From the NCBI GenBank assembly GCA_000711775.1, contig ARYC01000578.1:46182-110181 (forward strand): DNA of 64,000 nt, written 5' to 3'. Under the pieces are notes generated by a model. It searched no databases, had not been told where the DNA came from, and saw only the letters and a program-made list of their open reading frames with translations. This DNA comes from Oxytricha trifallax (Eukaryota; Ciliophora; Spirotrichea; Sporadotrichida; Oxytrichidae). Position 1 is the first letter of the stretch. The number at the start of each line of letters is the position of its first letter. The position numbers and the translations under genes are program-made. This document shows positions 11,530 to 25,100 of this stretch, in pieces.

Positions 11530-11760
11530 AGTTTTGTTTCTCTAGGAGGTCCTCCAAATCAAGTTTGAACTTAATTTGGAGGCAAAATTATTAAACATTT
11601 TAAAATTTAATCTGCTCCTAAATAAGTTTAACCTTAAATTTAACTCCTATAAAGTTTGAACTTAATTTGGAGGACCTCCTAAAATAATTAAACATTATTA
11701 GGAGCAATTTAATGGAGAAAGTTTGATAAAAATGGAAATCAATCTGTGAAACTTGGAGCA
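11530..11760. repeat. TBE-3 intergenic short inverted/direct repeat cluster
   Basis: Several copies of AAGTTTGAACTTAATTTGGAGG and GGAGGTCCTCC-type units between the divergent zinc finger/kinase and 22-kDa genes. The same block is found in TBE-5 (25310-25500) and inverted in TBE-6 (30880-31070). Probably regulatory or transposase-binding DNA; this is inference from position and conservation. Confidence 0.5.
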
Positions 11761-11901
11761 AGTTTTTCAATGCTTCTCCTCATATCTTTTCAAGGTTGAC
11801 CTCCAGTAAGTCCTCCCTATTTAGTAGTAAGATTTTAATAAACTTAGAATGGATATCCATAATTTAAAATTTCATTAAAATTTCTAGAAAGAGGAAGCAA
11901 G

Positions 11902-12483
11902 ATGGAGTCTATGAATGATGCAATGAAGAGAATTTAATCTCAAGATTTAATAGGAAAATTTCGATGTAAAGAGGACCTTTATAGATAATTGGTATAGCAA
12001 GGTAATTTCTTAAGTAAGATTAATAAATCCATTATAGTTGGATTGTTCTTGCCAACCCAGGAAGGAACTAAAATCTCATTCTTAAAAGCCTTACTGAGTG
12101 AAGAGAAAAAAGCTTTTAAGTCTAATGAAATTAGAATGATAGAGATACCTAACAACCCTGAAATATCAGTTGCAAATCTCTACAATGATGCTATGAGTGA
12201 TCCAGATGTTGCTCTCAACCTTCCATCAAAGTTACAGCTCTCTAATAAGTTGCCAGAGAGAAACTTCTTCTTTGGTGTTCTTGCAACTCTGAAACCTGAG
12301 TACTTAAATGAAGTAATTTAAGAAGCTCACAAGAAACGCTACAGCATTTCTCCTGAAGAAAAAGAGAAGCAAGGTATTAAAATAAGTGACACCTGGCTGT
12401 AGGAACTTCAAAAGCATCCATTCATCTCAATTAAACATAGTCTTTTAACTTTATAGAAAAACCTGGCACTGCCATATACTTGA
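11902..12483 (+). CDS. TBE-3 22-kDa protein, intact
   Basis: ATG 11902 to TGA 12481-12483 gives 193 codons with no frame break, reading TAA and TAG as Gln; this equals ~22 kDa, the known size of the second TBE protein. Segments: MESMNDAMKRIQSQDLIGKF, GLFLPTQEGTKISFLKALLS, EIPNNPEISVANLYNDAM, LPERNFFFGVLATLKPEYL and EAHKKRYSISPEEKEKQ. Charged, mainly helical in look, with no membrane segment or known domain seen. It is the only undamaged 22-kDa gene found in the window and serves as reference for the others. Function unknown. Confidence 0.85.
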
Positions 12484-12698
12484 TGAAAGAGTGCAGCAAA
12501 TTAAACAGAGAGAGAGAGTCTCAAGTAACGGATGAATTGAGTAAGAGGCTTTTAAAAGATTTATAAAAGCCAGAAGAGATGAACACAGATGCAGGAGCTG
12601 GAACTAAGAGAAGAACCATAGGCCCTAGCAAGCCTTAAGAGGAAGAAAAGAAAGAGAAGCCAAGTCCCTTTACGGGTAAATTTAATACGTGAACTTAT

Positions 12699-13748
12699 TC
12701 ATTCGTTTAAATCTTAAACTTATTTATATACAAAAAATCTCCCTTCTCTTGCGCATACTTTAGCTTTATCATCGCTGACTCTTTTAGCAGCACTCTTTAT
12801 AAAATCGACTGTATCTATACTTAAAGTCGTGCATCAAGTGATAGAGCAGCAATTTCTTATAATGACCTTTCAATAACCCTCAATATAATTCAATTCCATT
12901 GAACTAAGGGTTATAAGGAACATTAAATACAGGTGTTATGTTTAGACTTTCATATACCTTCCTTGAGTCTTTAGTTTTATGAACTGAAAAGTTATCTACA
13001 AACAGGATGATATCTTAGTCAGCTTATTTGTCTCTGAGTTATCGAAAGAACTTAATATATTATTCAGTCTTTATAGAGCGAGGGTGGATAACATAAGTCT
13101 CTAGGCCACTATATTCACTTATTCTACCAAGGATTGCATGAGTTTATATCTTAAACTTTTGATCATAAACTTCTATATTACTATACCTCTTGTACCTAGA
13201 CCTTGATATGAAGGTATTAAACGTGAATACTGCCTCATCAGCGTGTATGAACTTTATATTATGCTCTTAAGCCCTCAGCATTTAATCGAATATATAATTT
13301 AAATAAGTCTTATAAAATTGAACATTAAAGTCAATCACTCTCTTAATGCAATTGACTATCTTGTAAAATATTCCATTCTTTTTATAGATATTAGCTATAA
13401 ATTATGCAGAGATATGTAGCTAAGGAAATTGGTGATGAAACATCACAGCCCTTAGGCCAGAGAGAAATGAGCCCAGTATTTAAGAGTCTTATCATTAAAA
13501 AGATAATGGATATGATGCTACTAGAATTTTAAGGGTATTTTAGGCTTAGAATAAAGATGCTATCTCTTTAAATTCAATGCTAATAGACAATGTGACCTAA
13601 CAGTAGCAGGAGATTTATGAAGTAGCCTTGCTATAGACTTATAATTCAGAACAGGCTTGAGTTGATCACTATAATCATTACATCTATAACACAAGTTAAA
13701 TAATAAATCTATATACTCACTGTAATAAACTGACCCCAAACCTCGCAT
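12699..13748 (-). pseudogene. TBE-3 42-kDa transposase (D,D34E), with frameshift and nonsense
   Basis: ATG at 13748-13746 (MRGLGSVYYSEYIDLLF), HTH-like KSPATVRSHCLLALNLKR, FIHADEAVFTFNTF (Asp 1), IILFVDNFSVHK (Asp 2), FNGIELY (Glu), ending YKQVQDLNE at TGA 12701-12699. One A is missing in the GCCTAAGGG stretch near 13460 (TBE-6 has GCCTAAAGGG), shifting the frame, and TGA replaces the TGG that follows the catalytic Glu. The catalytic residues themselves are kept. Confidence 0.87.
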
Positions 13749-14349
13749 ATACTCTCTTAAATTACTAATATTTAAACATTAAACCCCTACATAAACCCTA
13801 TTAAAACCCTAATAAAGTATGCACTAATAGTCTACTATTATCAATCAAAAACTCAATCAAACTACTGAAAGGGTTTTGGGGTTTTGATTGTAGAAGTGAG
13901 ATTGATCTACTTTAATTTTAAGTGATTTGTTAAGTAGAATTTGTTTCCCTAATTAATGTAGATTAATCTCGCTTCGACAATGCGATAGAGGGGTACCGCC
14001 AATAGTAAAGTCCTGCTGATTTTAAATTTTCTTTCGGACAAGTACCATATTGCCTAGGTTTCCAGAAAGTTAACCTCCACGAATTTGATTGTAAATTAAT
14101 TTATTATAGATTTATTTTTCCAAATCAATTGTATTCTTACAGAAATGACATAATTTATAGTATCTTATATTTTGAATTTTCTTACAAATCAAAAGTATTT
14201 AAAATAAATTTAGGATTAATTTGTAGGGTTTAACTAATAAATTATTTAAAATTTTGGGAAATGGCCGGCAGAATAAAAATTTTTATCAAACTTTTATAAT
14301 AATTTAAAAATAATAAAAAAATCAAAATAACTTATGAAAAGCAAGTAAA

Positions 14350-14782
14350 TCGGGCTCTAAGGCCCCTAATGATCTTTTAAAGAAGTCTAAGGAACCTATT
14401 TTATAGTATTTTTAGTATTTTTACAATAGAATAACAACATGATTTTACCAAAATATAAACGATGTGATGTATTTTATTTTTATGCATATTTGTAATTTAT
14501 CAATAACTATTCTGATTTCTTTAATACTCAGTTGTAAATAATTCACATAGTTTCTATTATATTTTTTTAATAACTTTTATTTAATTTAGTGTAAAAGCTA
14601 AATTTACAACTGAGTATGCAAAAATCAGAAAAAATAAATTACAAATCTATATGAAAATAAAATATTGCAAGCCATTTAATTTTAGGTAAATACTAATTAT
14701 TATTTTACTTTTTAATACACAGTAAATACTTTAAAAAAAGTTCATTGGGCTGATCATTAGGGATTTTAGAGACCAATTTATT
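14350..14782. repeat. Decayed palindromic (foldback) element, ~430 bp
   Basis: Left sequence GGCTCTAAGGCCCCTAATGATC (14353-14374) is matched in inverse by GATCATTAGGGATTTTAGAGAC (~14753-14774). Inner parts also pair: TACTCAGTTGTAAAT near 14527 with ATTTACAACTGAGTA near 14603, and TTTGTAATTTAT with ATAAATTACAAA. Arms are imperfect; no coding sequence. Germline-limited repeat. Confidence 0.6.
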
Positions 14783-16000
14783 GGGTTATATTATGTTATT
14801 TCGACACCCAAACACGCAAAGAATATTATTCGATTTGATTTCTTCTGAAAATATGTATTTAATTTTTTACATAATTTAAAAAATATGAAATTACGTAAAA
14901 ATTAATTTTAACAATTATTAAGTGAATTTTTATATTAAAACCTACTTATTATTTTTTAGAGTACTTAGTATTATAAAAAATGATAACTATGAATTTTGAT
15001 ATATCTCTTGCAAATCAGTTATAACTAATATATAATAATTAAATTAATTGAAGTTAATAATATAACTAAAAATCTATGTAATTGAAATAAATCTGTGATA
15101 ATAACGAAATTTCAGATATTTCAATTTTACGTAAAAAAATAAATGCTTATTTTCAGAAAAAATTAAATAGGATAAATTTTTTTGCATGCTTTTTTATTGT
15201 TAAATTATTTATTCTCAAAAGATAGATAAATGAAAGTATAAGATATACTAAACTCCAATCCTCACTTCTTAATTGAACTATGGGGTTTTAATTTATACTT
15301 CTTCTTATGATAGATTTATAAATGTAATGATTATATTATAAATAAATTAATAATTATAGGAATATAAATGAAGATAATATCCTATTAATTACTGGCAATT
15401 TTAGTCATTATAAATGCATTTTATCTCAAACCTAAGGAAATTTGTAAAAAGTTGATTACTATGAAATCATCATCATTCTTTTTATTTACCATATTTGATA
15501 GAATTTAAAATTAAAATTTAGAAATTATTATTAAGCTCTTAAAGGGCAAAGAAAACAGAGCTCTTATTAATTATAGAGAAAGAACGCACTTAAAAAGAAA
15601 TCTTCAGGTTATAAAGTTTTGTTTAATAATAAATTCCTTCATAAAATAAATAAAATAGAATATTATTAAATGTTATCAATGATTCATTGATTAATAAAGA
15701 AGTTTTGGGGGTTTATTATTGCTCATAATGCTTCAAATAATGATAATATGAAACTAAAAAGTATTATAATACTCTCTAAAAAAATATTGATATAATATTT
15801 ATTTTTTTCATTGAGAATTCAATAAAAAATTGTGTGTTAAGTAATTATGAAATAATAGATATAAAAATCTTTATATTATTTTTCTCTTCTAACCCCCATT
15901 GTTAATTTAACATTAATATTAAACTTAAATATTAGTTTCATAAGAATAAGAATTTTAGTGTTGTTAAATATCTAATATTCAATATACGTAAATTTAACAG
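14783..16000. other. AT-rich spacer between palindrome and HK-3 3' end
   Basis: No coding segment, RNA or clear repeat recognised. Very AT-rich, consistent with IES or intergenic germline DNA. The HK-3 stop codon (TGA 16005-16003) marks its right edge. Confidence 0.5.
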
Positions 16001-16002
16001 AA

Positions 16003-16195
16003 TCATTAATTAATGTACTTTTCAAGTACAAGTTTTATAGCATCAGCACTAACTGGCTTTGTCTGAAACTCATTCATACCAGAGTCATAGCACTTTTTTG
16101 AAAACATATCAGTTGAGTAGGCTGTCAAAGCAACAATATGGATTTACTAATAATCTTAGAATTAGTATTTCAATGTTTCCTCAAGCTTCCTAATT
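16003..16195 (-). CDS. HK-3 MDS: C-terminal half of receiver domain
   Basis: Reads IRKLEETLKYQFQDYQQ, then HIVALTAYSTDMFSKKCYDS, GMNEFQTKPVSADAIKLVLE and KYINQ to TGA 16005-16003. It holds the conserved Thr (ALTA) and the Lys in TKP of receiver domains. TBE-4 cuts it at the Ile codon (ATT) from its partner segment 20296-20375. Confidence 0.85.
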
Positions 16196-19100
16196 CAAAA
16201 CCCCAAAACCCCTTAGTGAGGTTTATAAGTGCTTTGATTTGTAGGGTATAGTTGGGGTCTTATTGGGGTTAGTAGAGAAATTAGGCCAATTTGCAAAATG
16301 AGAAATAGAAATTAGCGATATTTAGGGTCTATTTATGATGAGTAATATTTAGATTTACTGCTTAAGCTTAGGTATGGTACAAGTATTAATATAGACTAAG
16401 TCAAACCAGTGCTGAATTATACAGCCACACAAGACTCCTAAGCAAGAGTGTCTCAACTGTTAGGTATTATTGCCTTCTAGCTGTTTAGCATTATAACTCA
16501 GGTTCTTGAAAACATCCTGCAAGAAACTAAAAGTTCCTCATACCCATATTGACTAACTCTAAGACATTAAAGTATTGGGCTCACTTTCCTCTTGACTAAA
16601 GAGATGTCATGTTTCATTGCAAGTTTCCTGACATGCGTATCTCTCCTTAGACTATAGCTAATATATAACAGAAATGGCATTAGTTTCAAGACTGTCAACA
16701 GAGTGAAGAGAGTAATTGATTTTACAGTTCCAATTTATAGTAATAATTTAAACTTTATATATGATTAAATGCTGAGAGCTATTACAAATAAAATCAAGTT
16801 CATACACGCTGATGAAGCAGTGTTTACATTCAACACTTTCATTAATAAGTCATGGTACAAGAAGTATGATAATATTGAAGTTTTTTACTATAAAGTCAAG
16901 GTTGTTGCCCATGCAATTTTAGCAGGTATTAACGAAAGTTTTCAGGTCTAGAAGCTTATGTCATTCATTCTCGCTCTATTAAGCGAGAGCAGTATATCGA
17001 GTTTTTGCATAAGCTCAGAAAGAAGTATAGCAACTAAGAAATTATCTTGTTTGTTTATAATCTCTCAGTTCATAAGACTAAGGAATCTAAGAAAGCTTAT
17101 GAAGAGTTAAAGATAACTCCTGTGTATAACGTTTCTTACAGTCCTCAGTTTAATGGAATCGAATTTTATTGGAGTTAAAACAAGACTTACTACAAGAAGC
17201 TACTCTTGTATAATCTAATGCATGATTTACCAATTGATACAGTAGATATCATACAAATTAGTTGCAAGAGAGTGAATAAATATAAGACTACGATATGTGA
17301 AAGGAAAGAAAGAATGAATGTTTATTGATAAGTTTTAGACTTAAATGAATGAAATAGTTCACATATTAAATTAACACTTAAAGGGATTAGGCTTCTCTTT
17401 CTTTTCTTCTTAAGGCTTGACAGGTCCTAAGGTTCTTCTCTTACTGCTATCTCCTGCATCAATATTCATATCTTCTGGTTTTTATATTTAATGATAAAGT
17501 CTCTTGCTAACTTAATGAACTGTCTGCTGCTTTCTATCTCTATGAACCTTATCATGCTCTTTCATAAGATATATATTAGTGCCAAATTTTTCTGCAAAGT
17601 TATATGTCAAAGTTTACTTGAAAGGTAAGGATGCTTTCTAAGTTCCTCCAGCAAAGCTGAGCTTATCGGAATCCCTTGCTTCTTCTAGTCTTCAGGAGAG
17701 ATAGAATATCGTTTCTTATGAGCATCTTCAATTATTTCTCTGAGATACTCCTCTTTTATTGTACCAAGAACACCAAAAAGAAGTTAATCTCTAGTAGTTT
17801 ATTAGAGAGTTGTTTCTTGGTAGGAAGGTAAACAACCACTTTTTATCTTTCATAGCATCCTCATAAAGATTAGTAACTGAAATCTCAGGGTGTTTGAGAA
17901 TTTCTATTAGATTAATCTCTTTATTTTTAAAAGCTTTCTTTTCCTCATAAAGTATTGGTTTTAAGAATGAAATTTTGGTATTTTCCACCGTTGGAAGGAA
18001 TGCAGCAACTGTATAAATTGTTAATAGTCATCAATTTATCTTACTATGTAAAGTGAGGTATCGATAGAGATCTTTTTTACTTCTGAATCTTGATATCATT
18101 TCTTGAGCCTCAACTCTTTTCATTTGATCATTGCGTGCTTCCATCATTGTTTCTCTTCCTATAAATGAATTTAAAATAATAGTTTATAGACTTCTGGAAT
18201 CTATTATATAATAACTTAATATTAAATATGGGCATCTTATCGGAGGTCAAACATGCAAAGATTAGTAGAGAAAGTTGGCAGAAGCTGCAACAAACTTGAG
18301 AGATTGATCTCCATTTTTATCAATTTAGTTTCATTTAATTAGTACTAAATTTGTTTTTATTTAATTATTACTAGTACTAATTCCGTTTAACTTTAATTGG
18401 TACCAATTTAATAGCACCAAAACTTAATTAGTACCTAGTTTTAACTAATGAGATTTTAATGGAGAAGTTCCAAAATTTTTCGAAACCTAATTGGTACCAT
18501 TACCAACCTGAATTTTATCTTAGTTGGTAACAAAATTAAAAATATTTAGAATGAAATTAGAAAAATTATAGTTATAAAAGAAGTATAAATATGATCTCTA
18601 ATTCTTCCAAATCAACCATTATTGCTGCAGTGCTAACTCCAATACAGAGTTATTATAACTTAAGTGGTAATTCGAGCTTAATAATCGAAATTTAAATTTT
18701 AATTTAAACATGGCGGCTAACTTATGTCGGAAATCAGTTTCTCTTGGTGCTGGATAATTATAGCTAAATTTTGGTTCCACTAAAAAGCCTGAAATTACTT
18801 ATGTTGAGAGGGAGGTTGAGCTAAGAGCCCTTGAGTTTGAAGCAGAGGTCTTCAAAATTGAAGTTTAAAATAAGAAGGGTAGAGCAGAGATAGGACAATA
18901 AATATAAATTGAATATGTTGAGGAGCTAAAAGAACAGCAAAATATCGAAAAGATTAAAACATATTAATATGAATACTGCTAGAAATTTTACTCAACCGAA
19001 CTAAGCTTGAATAGACATCTAAAAGAGGTATGCTCTGGGATAGCCAAGATTTATTTCAAGTATGATAAAGTTGATGGAAGGTACTAATGCTCAACGTTCA

Positions 19101-22100
19101 TGAAAATCTATACACACTCTGCAAAAGTAAAGAAGCATATGCAGAAGCATCATTTGAGTGAATTTTTAATGCAGGATAAAGAAACTTAAAAAATAGTTCC
19201 AGCAAAAAGTAAATCTAATACTCTTGAGTCATAAAGAGAGCAGCAAAAGAGACTCAAGAGACATAAACGATATGAATCGATGAACCAGCCAGCAGGTAAT
19301 ACAATTTTAGCATGCTTTTAAGCGATGGTTATGAATATACCTGCATAAATGCAGTTGATCTGAGCCCTTGTATTGAAAACTACTTGAATATAAATGTGCC
19401 TGCAAAAGCAAAATTCATAGTAGTTAATGAGTATACATACAAGGTGCATCCATTAAGCTATCTTTTTAAGAAACAACAGTATTAAAATGAGTTTGCTAAT
19501 GAATACATGGGACTTAGAGAGGCCTAAAGAAAGAATGCAAGAATTTGCTTAAGCTCGATAGTGTTATTTTAAGCTATGGTTTCATCGCATTAAGGCTAAA
19601 AAAATTGAGATGACTCTGAGAGACTGCCTATATCACAATAGATACCCTGATGATTTAAACTATATACTCTCGGATATGATTCAGGGTGTTAAGGAGTTGC
19701 ATGAACTTGGTTATATTCATAGAGATTTGAAGCCTGAATACGTTATGCTAAATATCTCCCCTTTAGAAGTAGTGTTTATCAATTTCAATAGAGCTTAAAC
19801 ATAGGAGATTGTTACTTTTGCACCGGTACTTGGTACTCCAGGGTACTTCCCAATAAGAGAGAAGTGGACTAATAGTTCTGTTGAATAGAATTTTTGGGCA
19901 GTAGCAGCAATAATATTTGAAAGTGACATGGAATATATGTCTCACTTTGATACTAATCATGAAAAACAATAAATAAGTTTGGCCTAGAAACATATAGAGT
20001 AAGAAGATGTATACGAAGAAATTAAAAGCATAGTTGATATGATAATCGTGAGAACACCAAACTAGCCTCGGTAAACATTAGATGACATCCTTGACCCACT
20101 AGAAAGAGCAAGTTTCAAGAGATACAATAAAGACAAACAGATAAAATTTGTTTGTAAGACCTCTAATAAATATTAAATATTCTATAAATTCAAATAAAAC
20201 CTGCGTTTACTCTACTAACCCCAATAAGACCCCCAACAAAACCCTACAAATCAAAGCAGTTATAAACCCTACTAAGGGGTTTTGGGGTTTTGATTTCCAA
20301 GGTTGCTTAAAACCCATCCATTAGAGGCATGTTACAGTCCATGAAAATTATTTTGTACTTTTGATTCTTTAAGCATAAGCAAAAGCTTCTTCCATTATTT
20401 ATTTATTCGTTAAAACGTTACTCGACCTTTTATAATGGAATATATTGATAGAGAAAAAAAAATTTGAATTTAAAAAATTTATATAATAAATTACTTAATA
20501 TTTTCAGTAGTTATATATACCAAAGTTCTTACTGCAAAAATAGATGCTGTTTATACAAAAGAAATATTTTTAAATATTTTAAGAAAATTATATATTTTTA
20601 TTTGAGCTTTTGCTCTTCAGCTAAATCTATGATATAATTTTGTTCTTATATTTAATAATATCATTCTCATTTTGATTAAGCACTTTATAGTCAAAGAAAT
20701 CATTATTGTAGGAATATACTTTATTTGGGAAAATTATCAAATTAATAATATAATATCGAGAAAGGTATTTTTGTCATACTTAGGCAATATGGTTTTAGTA
20801 TGGAAAAGAATTCAAAATTAGCTTGGCGCTAATATTTGTGGTTCTTTTATCTCATCTCTGGAGAATGAAATAGTTCGAGCTTAATTTTGGGTGATTTATT
20901 TAGTTTATTTTGATGGCAAAATTAAAATCAATTTTTCTAGCACCGGGAATAAGATAAAATAGTAGCTGCATTAGTAAAATCTAGATAATTTTTAATTTTC
21001 TATAAAATTTATACCATATTGTCTAAATTTAGAGAAAGTAAATGCCAATAATTATAATTTTTAATTTTATTTATAAATATATATCCTAAGTCAAATGTAC
21101 TCCTTCAATAATTAAACCTGCAATAAGTTTTTTATTATATTACATTAATTTGTTTTCATTTGTTAAACCAAATCCAATTTTCCTCAAATGTTATTGATAA
21201 TATTTTCTAAATTAATTAGTTATATACTTTAAATCTCTTAAATAATTATTTTTGCAAATTATATATTAATTGTTTTTAAATAGTTTGTAAGTTTAAATAT
21301 TTTTGATGAACTTTTATTTTTAAGAATGATTGAACTCCTTCTTAAAAATATTTAAAATAATATACTCTGTGAATTTATTATTTTTTTATAGGAATAAATC
21401 TTAAATGAGAATTTAATATAATAAATAGCCAACTAATGAACTCATTCGATATCTCATTAAAAATGAATTGAAGATGATAAATTCTCCCTCATTAGATAAT
21501 ATTAAATTCCATATAATCTAATTTAAAGTTTATTATGATTTTTATTTCCTTTTGAAAATTAAAAATAAAATATTCATATAATTTATTTTATTAATAAGTC
21601 TCTGTTTACAAAAAATACTACATAAATATAACTTAAAGCTATTAAATCAATATTAAAAAAATAAATAACTTAAATGTCAATTTTATTTTAAAAATAATAA
21701 CTAGAAGAGTTTTGTATAATAGTGAAGGAAATAAGAAGAAAATTTTTATAATGACTTATTTATTATATATTTTAATCTAAGAATCTAGTTTTTTACAAAA
21801 ATTGAACTATAAATTAATTCAAAAAAAATGCGAAGATCAAACGGTAGGGGGTCCCAGATATAGCTATTAAAAGGTGTGAATTTTTTATAACTCTAACCTT
21901 AAAATTTTATTTCTCCAATAATTATAGAAGAAAATATATATGACTACCTGAATTTTATTACCCTATTTAAAACAATAACTTTTAATTACATAATTTTCAA
22001 AGTTTACAACTTTCCATCTCTCAATAAATCTTTTAAATAATTATTGATATAATTTTTATAAAAATATTTGAATTTGTATCAGGATGTAAAAGTTGTTGAT

Positions 22101-25100
22101 TTTCAAATGTGTGAGTTTTATTCATATTCGTGATAAAAATTTTTAAAAATTGATTTAGAATGCTTAATTTTATAAATAGAACAGGAAACTGATTTTTTGG
22201 TGCAGAAAATTCTCTTTTGGGTACATTAGGCCATTTAGGGAAGGACTCTTCCCTAATATTTTATAATTAAATAGTAATTAAAATTTATGAGTTTTAACTG
22301 CTTCTGCTCCATTGCTTGCTTTATCAGATTAATAACCAAACTACATTTACAAGATGGCCTAGAGAGTAATAACATTAAAAATGTTGTCATCTACAACCAA
22401 TATTTCTGGAACTTTTTGACAGGAGCAATCAGGAATACTAGTAAGTTTCTTTGTAACTTAAATAAAAAATATAAGTGTAATCATTAAAGGAGGGTCCTAT
22501 GTAGTCAGATTTATACTTAAATCACAACTCTCATTTAGATTGTATTAGGAAAAATCTGTTTAAACGGAATACATTTATCCACCTTCCCTTCTAGATACCT
22601 AGTTTCTTAATAATTGATAGCTTTCACTTTCTTCTACAAATCTTTCAGTGGTTAGTAAAGTTAATACCCCAAATTATTTTTTTAGTATTTAATATAGGGA
22701 AAAATCATTCTTTGTAAGGGGTTAAGGGCTTATGTTTATAATTTGTAAAACAAGTGTTATTTGAACTTTTTCATTAAATTTTACTAAATTTTCTATTGAA
22801 TATTTTGTTATTTAAAAAAATGCTTAATATGCTTTAAATATAAAATTATTAATTGATAAACTTTTTTTAGTCAAGCGATATCATAAGCATCTATCTAACT
22901 CAATAACTAGGTGATACGCTAAATTATTAAAATTAGTTTTAAACTTTTATTTTATTTGAAGTTTAATTTAGAAAAATTCCAAACTTGAATGTAATAAACT
23001 AATAATTATAACAGAAAACATTTAAATGTTCATTTTTTGACATCTTCATTTTCATATTAAAAGTATATATCTGTCTTTTAAACATGAATTGAATTTAATC
23101 AATTATAATAATCGAACAATTAACATATCCAAGTACAACAATAAATCCATCACAGCTGTATTTAAAATTAAAAAAGAAAATTTTAATATGCAGTTTATAA
23201 AATTTTTAATTAATTGCCAGAACCTTTAAGGATTTAAGTGTCAATAGCGAATACATCCTTAGCTCTTAGTTGAAACATGAACTTTGTGCCTTAATTATAC
23301 TCTTAATCAAGCCAAATTCTGCCTTCAAACATCTCAACTATAGTCTTGCAAATGCTAAGACCTAGACCTATGCCTGAAGTATTTATTTGTGCAGTAGATT
23401 CTAATTTCCCAAATAAAGTAAATAACTAGGATCTTTCTTCTTATTTAATCCCTATCCCTGTATCTTAAACACCGACTAAAAGCGTTTAATTCTCCTCATT
23501 CAAAATACAAAAACCTCTTCAATATTTTTATTGAGTCTTTTATTGATAAATTTAGACTATTAGTGCATATTATATAGAGTTTTGTAGGGTTTATGTAGGG
23601 GTTTAATGTTTAAATATTAGAAGTATAAGTGAGTATAAAAAGCGAGTTATTTTTAAATATTTTACACAAACAGAAGTTTAGAGTAATGAGCAAGTTCTCT
23701 GAATTTTATCATTTTTTTATGGTGTTTGATTGTTTCTATTGTAATTTAATTATCTGTACTTGGCTTGATGATTTTTAAGTATGCAAGCTTTATCATGCCT
23801 CCATTAATCTTTTACTTATCTAAATAGTGCTTGATTCTTTGTTAAGAATCTCTCTCTCATTCTTGCTGCTAAGTAATTGTTTCTAGGCATGTCACTCTCT
23901 ATTATTATTACTCCTAGAGCCCAGATATCCCACTGAGTATCTCCATCTCTCCAATTATCTTTCTCAGGGAAATATCCATGAGTTCCTTATACATTTCCTA
24001 AGGCTGAATCTTGCACACTTTGAGCTCTGTTGAACTCAATTATATAAACTCTTAGAGGTTTAAAGTTCATCATGATTTCCTCTGGCTTTAAGTCTATATG
24101 AACAAAACCAAGCTTGTGAAGCTCTTCAATACCTTCAACTATATGCTATACTATTTAGCTAGTTTATCTCTGGCATCTATTGTCATATAAGAATTTCTGT
24201 AAGTCATTTTCTAGTATAGGAAGCCTGAAGATTCATGATCTTTAACAAGAAAAATAGCATCAAGCTAAATGGCATGTATGCACTCATTGAACTTTGTCTT
24301 TTAAAAAGCATATTACTCATAAGCAAATTCCATTTGGAACTTGTCATCAGCAAAGAAGTAATTGAAAGGATATATCTTGTAAGCATATTAGTCATCAGTG
24401 ATTACTCTCTTCTCTACTTAATCTTCAAGAGTGAGGTAGCTTTCAAGGTTAGAATTTTAGTCAATAATTTTTAATATGGAAATCTTTATTGTCTCTATTT
24501 TTACCATGATTTTGTTTATCTCAGAGACAGGAAAGTACTTGACTGCTTTCTTCATTTTGACTTACTTCTATACCTCTAATCTAAGAGACTCGGCAAGATT
24601 TCTTGACCTTCTTTTTTATAGAAATCTGATTCCTGTAGTTTCATGAATAAATACAAAACTTTGATTGTAATTTTTCTTTAAGTGTAATTTGAGGTCTCTT
24701 GAAAGAGGATATGGCTTTTCACAGAACTTACAGATATACTTCTCACCCTTCTTTTATTGGTTTAGATATAACAGAGGCATATCTTTGTGTATATCTCTCA
24801 AGTGCCTCTTGTAAGTTGACTTGTAGAGGAAAACTTTATTGCAGTCTTTTCATTAATAGTCAAATATGGCTGGAAAAATTTAATGCTCTATGGCGGGTTG
24901 ATTAACCTCCTCCTCAATTTGCACAGCTTCTTTGATAACCTCCTACTTAACCTATATTTAAATCTCAAAGCTAGACTGGTCAAAGTTGTCATAAGTAGGC
25001 TCCCACTGAGTACAAGCGTCTCTGGTCTCTACTTTTCTTGGTTGCTGGAATGATAACTTTTATTGGCTTGATCCAAGTAATGCCGCTCTTCTTAACAGGT

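Larger units (their letters stand above)
9747..13886 (-). mobile_element. TBE-3, full-length telomere-bearing element (4140 bp)
   Basis: Target duplication ATT at 9744-9746 and 13887-13889. Inverted terminal repeats of about 135 bp (9747-9884 and 13752-13886) begin CAAAACCC(C/T)(A)AAACCC. Genes: zinc finger/kinase (-), 22-kDa (+, intact), transposase (-). It belongs to the same subfamily as TBE-1, TBE-5 and TBE-6 and is inserted in the palindromic element 9675-14050. Confidence 0.93.
9675..14050. mobile_element. Small palindromic element (MITE-like) split by TBE-3
   Basis: The left arm 9675-9746 (ATATGGTACTTGTTCGAAAG... CTCTATCGCATT) is the inverted copy of 13979-14050 (AATGCGATAGAGGGGTACC... 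CAAGTACCATAT). Removing TBE-3 and one ATT copy leaves a ~233 bp element with 72 bp arms and an inner inverted repeat (GAAGTGAGATTGATCTAC against GTAGATTAATCTCGCTTC). No coding content. A decayed relative lies near 20940-21050. Confidence 0.8.
16196..20292 (+). mobile_element. TBE-4, full-length telomere-bearing element (4097 bp) inside the HK-3 receiver exon
   Basis: Target duplication ATT at 16193-16195 and 20293-20295. Ends CAAAACCCCAAAACCCCTTAGTGAGG and GGGGTTTTGGGGTTTTG. Removing the element with one ATT gives MDGFQATLE-IRKLEETL in frame, matching HK-4 MDGFQSTLEIRQFEES. Gene order: transposase (+), 22-kDa (-), zinc finger/kinase (+). Diverged from TBE-3; same subfamily as TBE-7. Confidence 0.93.

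Noticed and set aside
22287-22487. Plus-strand frame of 66 codons
   Set aside because: Antisense of the HK-3 receiver segment containing EILVVDDNIFN.
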